Origin: Pontixanthobacter luteolus
GTDB taxonomy: Bacteria > Pseudomonadota > Alphaproteobacteria > Sphingomonadales > Sphingomonadaceae
Direction: 5' to 3'
DNA: 64,000 nt
NCBI RefSeq assembly: GCF_009828095.1
Contig: NZ_WTYP01000002.1
Span: forward strand, 315,001-379,000
Notes under the pieces: generated by a model
Database searches by the model: none
What the model saw: the letters and a program-made list of their open reading frames with translations, nothing else
What the model was told of the DNA's origin: nothing
Part shown: positions 46,515-55,300 of the stretch, piece by piece
Numbering within the stretch: the stretch's first letter is position 1
Layout: each line of letters opens with the position of its first letter
Translations under genes and position numbers: made by a program

Positions 46515-46562
46515 GACAATCCGGGTGGTAGTGGTGGTGGTCGTTTCAAGCCGATTGCTCAT
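46491..46562 (-). CDS. Leader peptide with seven consecutive threonine codons
   Basis: A 23-codon frame on the reverse strand reads MSNRLE, then seven Thr (ACG, ACC, ACC, ACC, ACT, ACC, ACC), then RIVGGRLAAR and TAG 46493-46491. It lies 143 bases upstream of the thrS stop-free region and 214 bases before its ATG. Seven adjacent Thr codons, immediately followed by the alternative hairpins of an attenuator, are what a threonine-sensing leader needs. No Shine-Dalgarno sequence precedes the ATG, but the candidate promoter would place transcription start at the ATG itself, as known for leaderless trpL in Sinorhizobium. Confidence 0.65.
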   Translation of the reverse strand: MSNRLETTTTTTTRIVGGRLAAR

Positions 46563-46568
46563 GCCAGC

Positions 46569-46597
46569 GAGATAGGCCCGCAAGGCTTTCAAATCAA
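46569..46597 (-). promoter_or_regulatory. Candidate promoter giving a leaderless leader-peptide mRNA
   Basis: On the reverse strand TTGATT (46597-46592) and TATCTC (46574-46569) are spaced by 17 bases. The expected start is about 46562, the A of the leader ATG. The boxes are weak individually; spacing and position make them notable. Confidence 0.4.
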
Positions 46598-46623
46598 CTA
46601 ATGGCAATTCAACCGCCCACGAA

Positions 46624-48276
46624 TCAGCCGATGGTCAGAGCGTGGCTTCCCGCCAGTGTCGACAGGCTCGTCGTGGACGCCAGAGCCGTAGACCGCGACC
46701 GTACCGTGTTGAGGAAGCGGTATTCCGATGTCGCTCTGTCCGGGGTGAGCGTGACCGACATATAGCCGCGCTGCCCGGTGTCGGCCCATTTAAGCTGCGC
46801 GTTCGTACGCACCGCCTGCGCGGCGAAATCGGACGGCTTGATCCACGGCAGATACCCCTCTGCACCCGGGGATGTTACCGAATGACCGGCAAATTCCACG
46901 CCCGCCTTCGCCCCCAGATTGGTCAGTTCAGAAGCCCAGCCATTGTGGCTGTCGCCCGCCAGGACGATCAGGTTTGCGTCCGCCTCCTGCGCGGATTTCA
47001 GCAGGCGTTCGCGCGCGGCCGGATAGCCATCCCATGCATCCATGTTGAACGGCAGCCCGGCCTGACTGGTGAGGACACCGGCCAGGATACGCTTGCGAAT
47101 ATAATCCGGCACCGCATCGGTCATGCCCTGCGCAATATCGGCCGATGTCTGCAGGCTGGTCATCACGACCTGTTGCAGCAGAACCTGCCAGGTCTTACCG
47201 CTGGTGCGAGAGGATTTAAGCCCGTTGGCCAGCCATTCTTCCTGAATATCGCCCATCAGAGTGCGTGAAGGATCGCGCCATTCGCCGGCTTCAAAGCTTT
47301 TCAGGGCCGCGAAGATGCGCGAAGGATCGGTGCCGCCGCGCGCCACGATATCGCCAAGGTCGAATGGTTTGCTGCGCGCCTGCAACCGGGTTTCAAGCCG
47401 GAATAAGGTCGCCAGGTCACCAATCTCGTACGCCGCCCACGGTTCATCGGATACCGGCATCCAGTCGCGCATCGCCCTGACGGCGGCGCGCTTGCGGTCT
47501 TCCCACGAACCCTCTGTCTCGGGCTGGTGATTCTCCGCCCCGTCGCGGTAGCTGTCATTGGCGCTTTCGTGATCGTCGGGCACGTGGATCATCGGGAACA
47601 ACTGGTGCACCCGCTGCAAATCGGGGTCCGCGCGGTAGGTAGCGTAGCGGGCGCGGTAATCGGCCAGCGCAACGATTTCCGTCGCCGGCATCAATGTCCG
47701 GCCCGGCAAAAGCTGCTCTTTCGACGGGTACGTACCGAGGCCGTATTCATAAAGATAATCGCCAGTGTGCAGCACAAGGTCGGTATCGTCAGACTCTGCA
47801 AGATGGGCATAGGCATTGAACCAGCCGAAGCCGATATTCGAACAGCCGACTACTGCCAGTCGGAAACTCGCTGTCGGGCCGACCGGCAAGGTCCGGGTCC
47901 GCCCGATGCACGATGCTTCCCCATCGGGAGCGATAAAACGAAAATAATACCATTGGCCGGGGGCCAGCCCTTCGACCTTGGCTTTGGCACACCAGTCGCG
48001 ATCTGCGGATGCGGTCGTTTCTCCGCCGGCAACGATGTTTGCGAAATTCCCGTCGCTTGAAAGTTCATAGCGCAGCGCCGTGTCCTGCGTTGCCCGATAG
48101 CGCGTCCATAGTAGGATACGGTCCGGCCCAGGCTCCCCGCTCGCGACGCCGTGGGTGAATCCGCCGCGCGACTGGGCGGCCAAAGGCGCGGCTGCGAGGC
48201 CGCCGGCTAGTGCCGCAAAACCAAATAGCGAACGGCGCGAGAGGGACGGCGAAAAGGGGGCTTCAGGATTGCTCAT
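46624..48276 (-). CDS. Tat-exported PhoD-like alkaline phosphatase
   Basis: The 550-residue protein has a twin-arginine signal (SLSRRSLFGFAALAGGLAAA, about 12-31). An N-terminal fibronectin-like PhoD_N domain follows (FTHGVASGEPGPDRILLWTRY), and then the metallophosphatase domain with VGCSNIGFGWF, HTGDYLYEYG (Asp), IHVPDDHESAND and IVLAGDSHNGW. These are the metal ligands of the PhoD family (Fe/Ca dependent). Such enzymes release phosphate from phosphodiesters and monoesters in the periplasm. ATG 48276 is chosen to begin the Tat signal; the frame continues upstream to 48441 but without a signal. The gene is divergent from the operon at 48427. Confidence 0.9.
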   Translation of the reverse strand: MSNPEAPFSPSLSRRSLFGFAALAGGLAAAPLAAQSRGGFTHGVASGEPGPDRILLWTRYRATQDTALRYELSSDGNFANIVAGGETTASADRDWCAKAKVEGLAPGQWYYFRFIAPDGEASCIGRTRTLPVGPTASFRLAVVGCSNIGFGWFNAYAHLAESDDTDLVLHTGDYLYEYGLGTYPSKEQLLPGRTLMPATEIVALADYRARYATYRADPDLQRVHQLFPMIHVPDDHESANDSYRDGAENHQPETEGSWEDRKRAAVRAMRDWMPVSDEPWAAYEIGDLATLFRLETRLQARSKPFDLGDIVARGGTDPSRIFAALKSFEAGEWRDPSRTLMGDIQEEWLANGLKSSRTSGKTWQVLLQQVVMTSLQTSADIAQGMTDAVPDYIRKRILAGVLTSQAGLPFNMDAWDGYPAARERLLKSAQEADANLIVLAGDSHNGWASELTNLGAKAGVEFAGHSVTSPGAEGYLPWIKPSDFAAQAVRTNAQLKWADTGQRGYMSVTLTPDRATSEYRFLNTVRSRSTALASTTSLSTLAGSHALTIG

Positions 48277-48356
48277 ATTCCGGTTTCTACGCCTTTCCAG
48301 TGACAGTTCAATGGCGCGCATAGCCAATGCACCAAAGACAAGCACACCACCCTTTT

Positions 48357-48406
48357 TGTAAAGGATGGTTGACATTACACGACTCGTATGTAAAACACCC
48401 TTTACA
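48357..48406 (+). promoter_or_regulatory. Promoter with TGTAAA repeats for the XRE operon
   Basis: TTGACA (48369-48374) and TAAAAC (48391-48396) form a promoter with 16-base spacing. It is bracketed by TGTAAAGG (48357-48364) and its complement CCTTTACA (48399-48406). A further TGTAAA (48389-48394) overlaps the -10 and mirrors the TTTACA downstream. Three copies of one half-site around a promoter suggest binding of the XRE repressor encoded in the operon. Confidence 0.6.
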
Positions 48407-48426
48407 CAATGAAAGGGAACATTGAC

Positions 48427-48606
48427 ATGACACAGGTACAAAAAGCTCTCATCCTCGCGTCCGCAATGCTCGGCGTCGCGCTGCTGGCGGTAAACGACAT
48501 CCTGCCGGGCCAGTTTGCCGAATTTTCGCCGCTAGCACTGCTGGTATTCCTGCCTTGGGTGCTGAACAGCAAAGGTCAGGCCAAGACCGGTGGCGCGTGC
48601 AAGTGA
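48427..48606 (+). CDS. Small membrane protein of the XRE operon
   Basis: The 59-residue product has two hydrophobic stretches (ALILASAMLGVALLAV and LALLVFLPWVL), so it is probably a two-helix membrane protein. ATG 48427 is preferred over 48409 because AAAGGGAA sits about eight bases upstream. Its stop overlaps the GTG of the next gene (GTGA). No family is recognised. It is the first gene of a four-gene run: this protein, a larger membrane protein, an XRE regulator and a tiny lipoprotein. Confidence 0.65.
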   Translation: MTQVQKALILASAMLGVALLAVNDILPGQFAEFSPLALLVFLPWVLNSKGQAKTGGACK

Positions 48607-49226
48607 ACGACCAAATGGCGCAAAGGCCGAAGGGCAGGAGTCCGTTTTTCTGGGGCAGCATGATCATGCTGTCCTACGCTGTCATCGCGGGCCTTTCGAT
48701 CACCGATGCAATCGACGCACCGCTAAATTTCATCCTGATGATAGCCCCCGCAGGCCTGATGGTCCCTCTGTTCCGCTCGGCCAGCAGGCGGATCGATCAG
48801 GGGGGCAGCATAATGTGCGGCAAGGGTCAGGCGCAGCTGCGTTATACCAAACGGGTAATGATCTGCACCGCGCTGTATCTCGCATCGTTCGGGCTGATGG
48901 TGTTCTTCATCGATCAGCGTGAACCGAGCGAGGCATTGCGGACCGTTCTGGCCGTTCCCCCGGGGCTGGCTGTGATCGGTATCTTCTGGGCCGTAGGCCG
49001 ATTGATTATCGAGGAGCAGGATGAATTCGTGCGCATGCTGATTATCCGGCAATCGCTTATCGCATCCGGATTTTCGCTAAGCATTGCGTCGGTCTGGGGC
49101 TTTCTCGAAGCGGCCGATGTCGTGCCGCACGCGGATGCTTATTGGTGGCCGGTGGCGTGGTTCATCGGGCTTGCGATCGGTGCGGTTATGAACCGGGTCA
49201 AGTTCGGCAGCTGGGGCGCGGTATGA
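48603..49226 (+). CDS. Polytopic membrane protein of the XRE operon
   Basis: The product is about 207 residues with four hydrophobic segments. They include SMIMLSYAVIAGLS, FILMIAPAGLMVPLF and LYLASFGLMVFFI, and others near LAVPPGLAVIGIFWAVG and PVAWFIGLAIG. An acidic RLIIEEQDEFVRMLIIRQSL segment lies in a loop. GTG 48603 overlaps the previous stop; ATG 48615 is the alternative start. Its own stop overlaps the start of the XRE regulator (ATGA). Pairing of an integral membrane protein with a small XRE regulator is common in bacteria, and the membrane protein often acts as a partner or sensor. No function is shown here. Confidence 0.75.
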   Translation: MNDQMAQRPKGRSPFFWGSMIMLSYAVIAGLSITDAIDAPLNFILMIAPAGLMVPLFRSASRRIDQGGSIMCGKGQAQLRYTKRVMICTALYLASFGLMVFFIDQREPSEALRTVLAVPPGLAVIGIFWAVGRLIIEEQDEFVRMLIIRQSLIASGFSLSIASVWGFLEAADVVPHADAYWWPVAWFIGLAIGAVMNRVKFGSWGAV

Positions 49227-49414
49227 AAAACCGCCTGAAGGTACTGCGGGCTGAACGCAGCTGGAGCCAACAGGATCTGGCCGACAAGCTGAATGTTTCC
49301 CGACAGAGCGTAAACGCGATCGAAACGGGTAAATACGATCCTTCACTACCTTTGGCCTTCAAGATTGCCGAGGTTTTTGATATGGCTATCGAAGCGATTT
49401 TCGAGCGGGACTGA
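49223..49414 (+). CDS. Small XRE-family transcriptional regulator
   Basis: The 63-residue single-domain HTH_3 protein has LKVLRAERSWSQQDLADKLN, then VSRQSVNAIETGKYDPSLPL, and ends FDMAIEAIFERD. This is the short YozG-like Cro/CI type that consists of little more than the helix-turn-helix domain and binds DNA as a dimer. Its ATG overlaps the upstream membrane protein stop, so the two are coupled. The TGTAAA repeats around the operon promoter are a likely binding site, giving autoregulation. Which other genes it controls is not visible. Confidence 0.92.
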   Translation: MKNRLKVLRAERSWSQQDLADKLNVSRQSVNAIETGKYDPSLPLAFKIAEVFDMAIEAIFERD

Positions 49415-49430
49415 TATGAGAGGGAACAGA

Positions 49431-49535
49431 ATGCGATACGCGATCCTCTTGCTGACATGCTTGCTGGCCGGCTGCTTCGGTGACGATCAGCAGGGCAAAT
49501 GCGACGAGCCGCTGCAGCTTCCGAGCCTGTACTAG
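49431..49535 (+). CDS. 34-residue lipoprotein
   Basis: The peptide reads MRYAILLLTCLLAGC, then FGDDQQGKCDEPLQLPSLY. It is a complete lipoprotein signal with lipobox LAGC (Cys 15) followed by a 19-residue acidic tail containing one further Cys. AGAGGGAA precedes ATG 49431, which makes it a credible gene; an in-frame ATG at 49416 would start before this site. It follows the XRE regulator by 16 bases. It is probably an outer-membrane or periplasmic lipopeptide. Very small genes like this are often missed in annotation. Confidence 0.7.
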   Translation: MRYAILLLTCLLAGCFGDDQQGKCDEPLQLPSLY

Positions 49536-49658
49536 ACCCGCGCATACTCGGCCCGCGCATTTTTGGCCCACACTGCCCGCAATCTGGCCCCGGTCCGCGG
49601 ATCGGCGCGTTTGGCCGCCTCATGGTTTCGGCGCTTGCACCCGGCCCGATGATCGGGA

Positions 49659-50411
49659 ATGACCCCCATCATGAACACGCCGAAATTCCATGAGCTGAAA
49701 AACGGGCTCCGGATTGCCTATCGCCACGGCGAGGCGGCAGCCGGATCGCCTACCTTTGTTTTCCTTCCCGGTTACATGTCCGACATGGACGGGGGCAAGG
49801 CGACCGCCGTTTTCGATTGGGCACACGAACAGGGCGCTGGCTGCCTTCTGCTCGACTATTCCGGCTGCGGCAAAAGTGGCGGCGAATTTGCGGGCGGCAC
49901 ACTCAGCAAATGGCGCGATGAAGTGCTCGACCTGATCGCTGCACGCGGGATTGAACGGGTCGTACTGGTGGGATCGTCCATGGGCGGATGGCTGATGTTG
50001 ATGATCGGCCTCGCTCTTGATGGCAAACTTTGCGGGATGGTCGGCATCGCTTCTGCCCCCGACTTCACCGAATGGGGCCGGTCGGATGCGGACAAGGATC
50101 GGCTGCAAAATGGCGAAACCGTTTATGATGAAAACCCCTATGGCCCCGATCCGACACCGATGTTCGCCGGGTTCTGGGCCGACGGGCAAGACAACAGGAT
50201 GCTAAGCAGCGAAATTGCCATCGATTGTCCCGTCAGGCTGCTGCACGGACAGCGCGATCAGGACGTGCCGTGGGATATCAGCATGCGTCTGGCGCAGGCG
50301 CTGCGTTCGGATGATGTACAGGTTACCCTGATAAAGGACGGCGATCACCGCTTGTCGCGCGATCAGGATATCAAATTGCTGCTCGATCATCTGCGCCGAC
50401 TTCTGAACTGA
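49659..50411 (+). CDS. Alpha/beta hydrolase (ABHD10-like)
   Basis: The product is a 250-residue alpha/beta hydrolase. The N-terminal strand has FVFLPGYMSDMDGGKATAVF, the nucleophile elbow is VGSSMGGW (Ser near 110), the acid Asp is in HGQRDQDVPWDISM, and the catalytic His is in DGDHRLS. The layout resembles the ABHD10 group of thioesterases/deacylases. The start is either ATG 49659 or ATG 49671; neither has a perfectly placed ribosome site. It opens a forward run with the TPR and LLM oxidoreductase genes. The substrate is unknown. Confidence 0.87.
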   Translation: MTPIMNTPKFHELKNGLRIAYRHGEAAAGSPTFVFLPGYMSDMDGGKATAVFDWAHEQGAGCLLLDYSGCGKSGGEFAGGTLSKWRDEVLDLIAARGIERVVLVGSSMGGWLMLMIGLALDGKLCGMVGIASAPDFTEWGRSDADKDRLQNGETVYDENPYGPDPTPMFAGFWADGQDNRMLSSEIAIDCPVRLLHGQRDQDVPWDISMRLAQALRSDDVQVTLIKDGDHRLSRDQDIKLLLDHLRRLLN

Positions 50412-50428
50412 TCTGATCGGAGAGAACC

Positions 50429-51256
50429 ATGCTTCCCGCAATGCTTGCCCTGCTGATGCAGGCCGGCCCGAACCCGTCTGCTGGTGCCATACCCGCAATT
50501 CCGCCGGAACTGCAGGAACTGCGCAGGCGGCAGAATACCGAATTATCGGTCGAAACCAAAACTCCCGACCGGTTGCAGCAATGCCTGGCACGGGCAGAGC
50601 TGGATAGCGTCGCAGCCACAACCGAGGCATCGTCCCGGCTGGGCAAGGCCAGGGGTCTCGACCGCGCGTACGAATTGCATTGCATTGGTTATGCGCAGGC
50701 CATTCTGGGCCGGTGGACCGATGCTGCCGGCAATTTCATTGCCGCACGCGATCTCGCAGCGGGGAAAGACCCGGCCTACAGCGCGCGGCTGGGCGCGATT
50801 GCCGCGAATGCTCTGCTGAGTGCGGGCAACAATATCGAAGCGCTAACGGTGCTGGAGCAAGCGGTAAACGATGCGGCAGCAGCCGATTTTGGCCCGCTCA
50901 TCGCTGAAATAGAGCTCGACCGTGCCCGCGCGCTGGTCGCAACGGGTCAGAGCGAGGCGGCAGCGGCTTCCTTGGCAAAGGCCCGCCAACTGGCACCCGG
51001 CAGTTCGCGGGCATGGCTGCTTTCCGCCACACTTGCCCGGCGGGATGACGATTTGGTCGCCGCCCAATCCTTTATCGAGCAAGCAAGCCTGCTCGACCCC
51101 TCGAACCCCGATATCGGTCTGGAGGCAGGCGTCATTGCCGTTCTGTCAGGGAATGACGATGCTGCCCGGCGCAGTTGGCAATCGGTGGTTACCCTTGCGC
51201 CCGGAACCACGCAGGCCCAGACTGCCAAAGGTTATCTGGAGCAATTGACACAGTAA
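50429..51256 (+). CDS. Tetratricopeptide-repeat protein
   Basis: The 275-residue protein has tandem TPR-like helical pairs from about residue 85 to 270 (AYELHCIGYAQAILGRWTDAAGN, cut here into repeats such as ANALLSAGNNIEALTVLEQA and GQSEAAAASLAKARQLAPGS). A short hydrophobic start (MLPAMLALLMQAG) could be a weak signal peptide. TPR proteins mediate protein-protein contacts. It lies between the alpha/beta hydrolase gene and the LLM oxidoreductase gene, whose ATG overlaps its stop by one base. No specific partner can be named. Confidence 0.82.
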   Translation: MLPAMLALLMQAGPNPSAGAIPAIPPELQELRRRQNTELSVETKTPDRLQQCLARAELDSVAATTEASSRLGKARGLDRAYELHCIGYAQAILGRWTDAAGNFIAARDLAAGKDPAYSARLGAIAANALLSAGNNIEALTVLEQAVNDAAAADFGPLIAEIELDRARALVATGQSEAAAASLAKARQLAPGSSRAWLLSATLARRDDDLVAAQSFIEQASLLDPSNPDIGLEAGVIAVLSGNDDAARRSWQSVVTLAPGTTQAQTAKGYLEQLTQ

Positions 51257-52239
51257 TGATTCCCTTTTCCGTACTCGATCTGGTTCCCGTTCGCGAAGGC
51301 GGCAGCCTGTCAGAAGCCTACGCCGCATCGGCTGCGCTCGCGCGCACTGCAGAAGATGCGGGGTACAAGCGTTTCTGGGTGGCGGAACATCACGCGATGG
51401 AGGGCATCGGAGGAGCTGCGGCATCAGTCGTGCTGGCGCATATCGGCGCGGCTACGTCCACAATTCGGATCGGTTCAGGCGGCATCATGCTGCCCAATCA
51501 CACGCCGTTCCAGATTGCCGAACAGTTCGGCACGCTTGAGGCATTGTATCCTGGCCGGATCGACCTTGGCCTGGGAAGGGCGCCCGGAGCAGGGCCTGAA
51601 TTGCAGCGCGCACTGCGCAAGGATTTGCACGCGGCGTCCGAGTATTTCCCGCAAGATGTAGTCGAATTGCGCGCGCTCTTCACCGGCGATATCGATTTGC
51701 CGGTAAAGGCAACGCCGGGCTTTGGTGCAAACATCGAGATGTGGATGCTGGGATCTAGCCTGTTTGGCGCCCGGCTGGCGGCGAAACTTGGCCTTCCATA
51801 CGCCTTTGCATCGCATTTCGCGCCGGATCATCTTGATGCCGCAATCGAAATCTACCGCCGCGATTTCCAGCCCTCCGAAGCGCTGGAAAAACCGCACGTG
51901 ATGGCCGCGATGACCGTGCTCGCAGCGGATGACGATGCGGAGGCGGAATATTTCGCCTCCTCCCAGCTTCAGGCATTCGTCAGATTGCGCACCGGCAGCC
52001 CCGGCAAGCTTCCGCCGCCCATTCGCGATTACCGCGATTCGCTGCCCGCGCAGGCTCAGGCCATGCTCGCCCATATCGGACAGGCCAGCGCGATCGGTTC
52101 GGCAGCAACGGTTCGGGACAAGATCGCCGGATTTATCGAACGCACCACGGCCGATGAAATCATCGTCGCCGGTTCAACTTTCGAGCCGGAACATCGCCAG
52201 CGATCGCTGGAGCTGACGATGGATGTTCTGTCCGGCTGA
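51256..52239 (+). CDS. Luciferase-like (LLM) flavin-dependent oxidoreductase
   Basis: The 327-residue bacterial-luciferase-family protein starts FSVLDLVPVREGGSLSEAY and carries KRFWVAEHHAMEGIGGAA, the segment GRIDLGLGRAPGAGPELQRAL and the C-terminal EIIVAGSTFEPEHRQRSL. This matches the small MsnO8/YhbW-like LLM group that uses reduced flavin. The start at ATG 51256 overlaps the TPR stop, so it is translationally coupled. The substrate is unknown. The next gene (NAD-GDH) begins after a 147-base gap with its own promoter. Confidence 0.9.
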   Translation: MIPFSVLDLVPVREGGSLSEAYAASAALARTAEDAGYKRFWVAEHHAMEGIGGAAASVVLAHIGAATSTIRIGSGGIMLPNHTPFQIAEQFGTLEALYPGRIDLGLGRAPGAGPELQRALRKDLHAASEYFPQDVVELRALFTGDIDLPVKATPGFGANIEMWMLGSSLFGARLAAKLGLPYAFASHFAPDHLDAAIEIYRRDFQPSEALEKPHVMAAMTVLAADDDAEAEYFASSQLQAFVRLRTGSPGKLPPPIRDYRDSLPAQAQAMLAHIGQASAIGSAATVRDKIAGFIERTTADEIIVAGSTFEPEHRQRSLELTMDVLSG

Positions 52240-52329
52240 CCGGCTTCTCCGCGCAAGGCTCGCAACAATCCGCGGGCCGCGCTAGGGATGCGCTTGCAGG
52301 GCGGAGAGGATCAGCCTATTTGCGCACTA

Positions 52330-52357
52330 TTACTGCACGGGGCAGTAACAATATAAT
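52330..52357 (+). promoter_or_regulatory. NAD-GDH promoter with dyad operator
   Basis: A consensus -10 TATAAT lies at 52352-52357. Just upstream, TTACTGC (52330-52336) and GCAGTAA (52342-52348) form a perfect 7-base dyad with a 5-base spacer. It occupies the -35/spacer region, a classical repressor position. No strong -35 is apparent, so an activator is also possible. Confidence 0.65.
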
Positions 52358-52386
52358 AGGCCTGAGAGCCTCACGGAGCATGACGG

Positions 52387-55300
52387 ATGGGTTCGAAAAC
52401 CGCCGCGACGCCTCGCAATTCCAAACAGAAAGCCGCTGCCGGCAGCAGCCTAAGCAAGGCGCTGGCCAAACAGATAGCGGGCTCTATCCTGCCCGGGGAC
52501 ACTCCGTTCGAATCGGACAAGATCCGCGAAGCCGCCGACTTCCTGCTGGAAACAGCAGGACAGCGCGACGCGAAACGATCGGCGATTGCACTGGCGTCCG
52601 CCAGCGGAGAGCGGCGCTTCATGCGAATTGCGATCGTCAACGACGACATGCCTTTCCTGGTCGATTCGGTTGCCGCAACCATCGCAGCCCAAGGACTTGC
52701 GATCGACCGACTGGTTCATCCGGTGATGTCAGCCAACCGTGACGAAACGGGCGTTCTTACCTCCATATCCGCCACCAACAATGACGGCGTGATGCGCGAA
52801 TCGATGATTTACATCGAAACTGCACGCATCGATGCCAAACAGCGCCGCGAGCTGGAAAAAGTCCTTCGCGAAACGCTGGGCGACGTTCGCGCCGCAGTCA
52901 GCGACTGGGCCAATATGCGCGCGGCGATGCGCGAAGATGCGGCGCGGATCGGCAAAACCGAAGGCGCCGCGCTGCTGAACTGGCTGGAAGACGGGATGCT
53001 GACACAGCTGGGCCACCTGACCCGCACGCGTGATGGCAAGCAGAATGGCAAGCTGGGCATATGCCGCAAGAGCGCCGATTTGATCCTCGCGGAAAATTCC
53101 TGGGACCGCGCTTTCGACTGGTTCGACGATCCGAAGAACCAGCAAGGCCGCGTGCCGCTGATCATCAAGGCGAACCGGCTGGCCAATGTCCATCGCAGGG
53201 TTCCGCTGGATCTGTTCCTGATTCCAGTCATCGAAGGCGGCAAGGTTACTGCGCTTTCGGTCCATTGCGGTGTCTGGACCAGCGCGGCGCTGGCTACCCC
53301 GCCCAGCGCAATTCCCAGCCTGCGCACTCAGCTGACATCGCTGATGGAACGGTTCGATTTCGATCCGTCGGGCCACGCCGGCAAGGCGCTCGTCCACGCG
53401 CTAACGGCATTGCCGCACGACATCCTGATCGGGTTTGCAGACGAGGATATTGCCCGCGTCAGCACTGCGATGATGGGGCTTGTCGATCGGCCCCGGCCCA
53501 GGCTCGCGATTGTCGAGGCTCCGCTTGCGCGGCATCTGTTCGCATTTGTGTGGCTGCCGCGCGACCTGCTTTCCACGCAGGTGCGCGAACAGATCCGCGA
53601 CCTTCTGGAAGACGGCTGCGATGGCAAGCTGCTCGACTGGAGCCTGGAAGTCGAAGGCGGCAATCTGGCCATGCTGCGCTTCGTGCTCGATATCCGCACA
53701 GGCGGGTGCGAATATGACGAAGCCGCGCTGGAACAGCAGATGCAGAACATGCTGCGCGGCTGGCCCGAGGCGGTCGAGCACGAGCTGGCGCAATTCGAGG
53801 AAGCTGGCCGAGCAGCGGCGATGGCGTCGCGTTTCGCAGACCTGTTCCCCATTCCATACCGGGTTGCCTACGGCCCGGCAGAGGCGGCGCGCGACATCTT
53901 GCGCATGCGCCACAATCTGCAGCAGGAAAGCGGTGCCGCTTCCGCCATCCAGCGCGATGCGCGGCTGTATCATCTGGATGGTGACCCTGAAAATTGCCTG
54001 CGCCTGAAAGTGTACGAACATCAAGGTTCGCTGCCGCTGTCCGATGCCGTCCCTGCGCTCGAGAATTTCGGGTTCGAGGTTCTTTCCGAATTCCCCACAC
54101 CGCTGGCCGGCGGCACGACCGGGACGATCCATGACTTCGTCCTCGCCCTGCCCGAAGGTGTCGCGGCAGCCCCGATCGTGGAGCGCGCCGAAACAATCGA
54201 GCAGGCGATCGCGGAAGTTCTCAACGAAACCGCCGAAGACGATCCGTTCAACCGCCTGGTGGTCGGAACTGCGCTGTCGTCGAACGAGGCGGACTGGCTG
54301 CGCGCATTCTATAGGTATCTGCGGCAGGCCGGGATGGGTTTCACCATCTACACCGTGGTCGACGCATTGCGCGGCGCGCCCGCAGTCACCCGCGCGCTGA
54401 TCGCCCGCTTCACCGCGGCGCATGATCCCGATTTTGCGGAAGACCGCACCGCTGCCATCGCTGACGCTGAAAACGCAATCCGGCAAGGACTGTCCAAAGT
54501 GGCGGCGATCAACGATGACCGGCTGCTGCGCCTGTATCATGCACTGATCAAGGCGATCCTGCGCACCAACGCATTTGCCCCGGCAGCGGCGGAGGCACTG
54601 GCGTTCAAGATCCAGTCCGACCTAGTCCCCAACCTCCCCAAGCCGGTGCCATGGCGCGAAATTTTCGTCTATTCGCGGCGCGTCGAAGGTATCCACCTGC
54701 GTTCCGGCCCGGTCGCCCGCGGCGGCCTTCGCTGGTCCGACAGGCGTGACGATTTCCGCACGGAAATCCTCGGCCTGATGAAAGCCCAGCGGGTGAAAAA
54801 CGCGGTCATCGTGCCAACCGGTGCGAAAGGCGGCTTTTACCCCAAGCAATTGCCGTCACCGGCGCTCGACCGCGAAGGTTGGGCAGCCGAGGGGCAGGCA
54901 AGCTACGAGGTGTTCATTCGCACTCTGCTGTCGATCACCGACAACATCGTGGACGACAAGGTTGTTCATCCCGACCGGGTTCTGCCGCTTGATGGCGAAG
55001 ACCCGTATTTCGTGGTCGCAGCTGACAAGGGCACTGCGCGCTTTTCCGATGTGGCCAATGCAATCGCCACATCGCGCGATTTCTGGCTCGACGATGCTTT
55101 CGCCAGCGGCGGGTCCAATGGGTACGACCATAAGGCGATGGGCATCACCGCCAAGGGCGCATGGGTTTCCGTGCAGCGTCACTTCCTCGAAATGGGTGTC
55201 GACGTTCAGGAAGACCCGGTCACGGTGGTTGGCTGCGGCGATATGTCGGGCGATGTGTTCGGCAATGGTATGCTGCTGTCGAAGTCGATCAGGATCGTTG

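Noticed and set aside
48277-48441. Upstream extension of the PhoD-like frame
   Set aside because: The twin-arginine signal starts near ATG 48276, and the extension overlaps the divergent XRE promoter.
53401-54540. A 379-codon reverse frame
   Set aside because: It is antisense to the NAD-GDH gene, with no domain.
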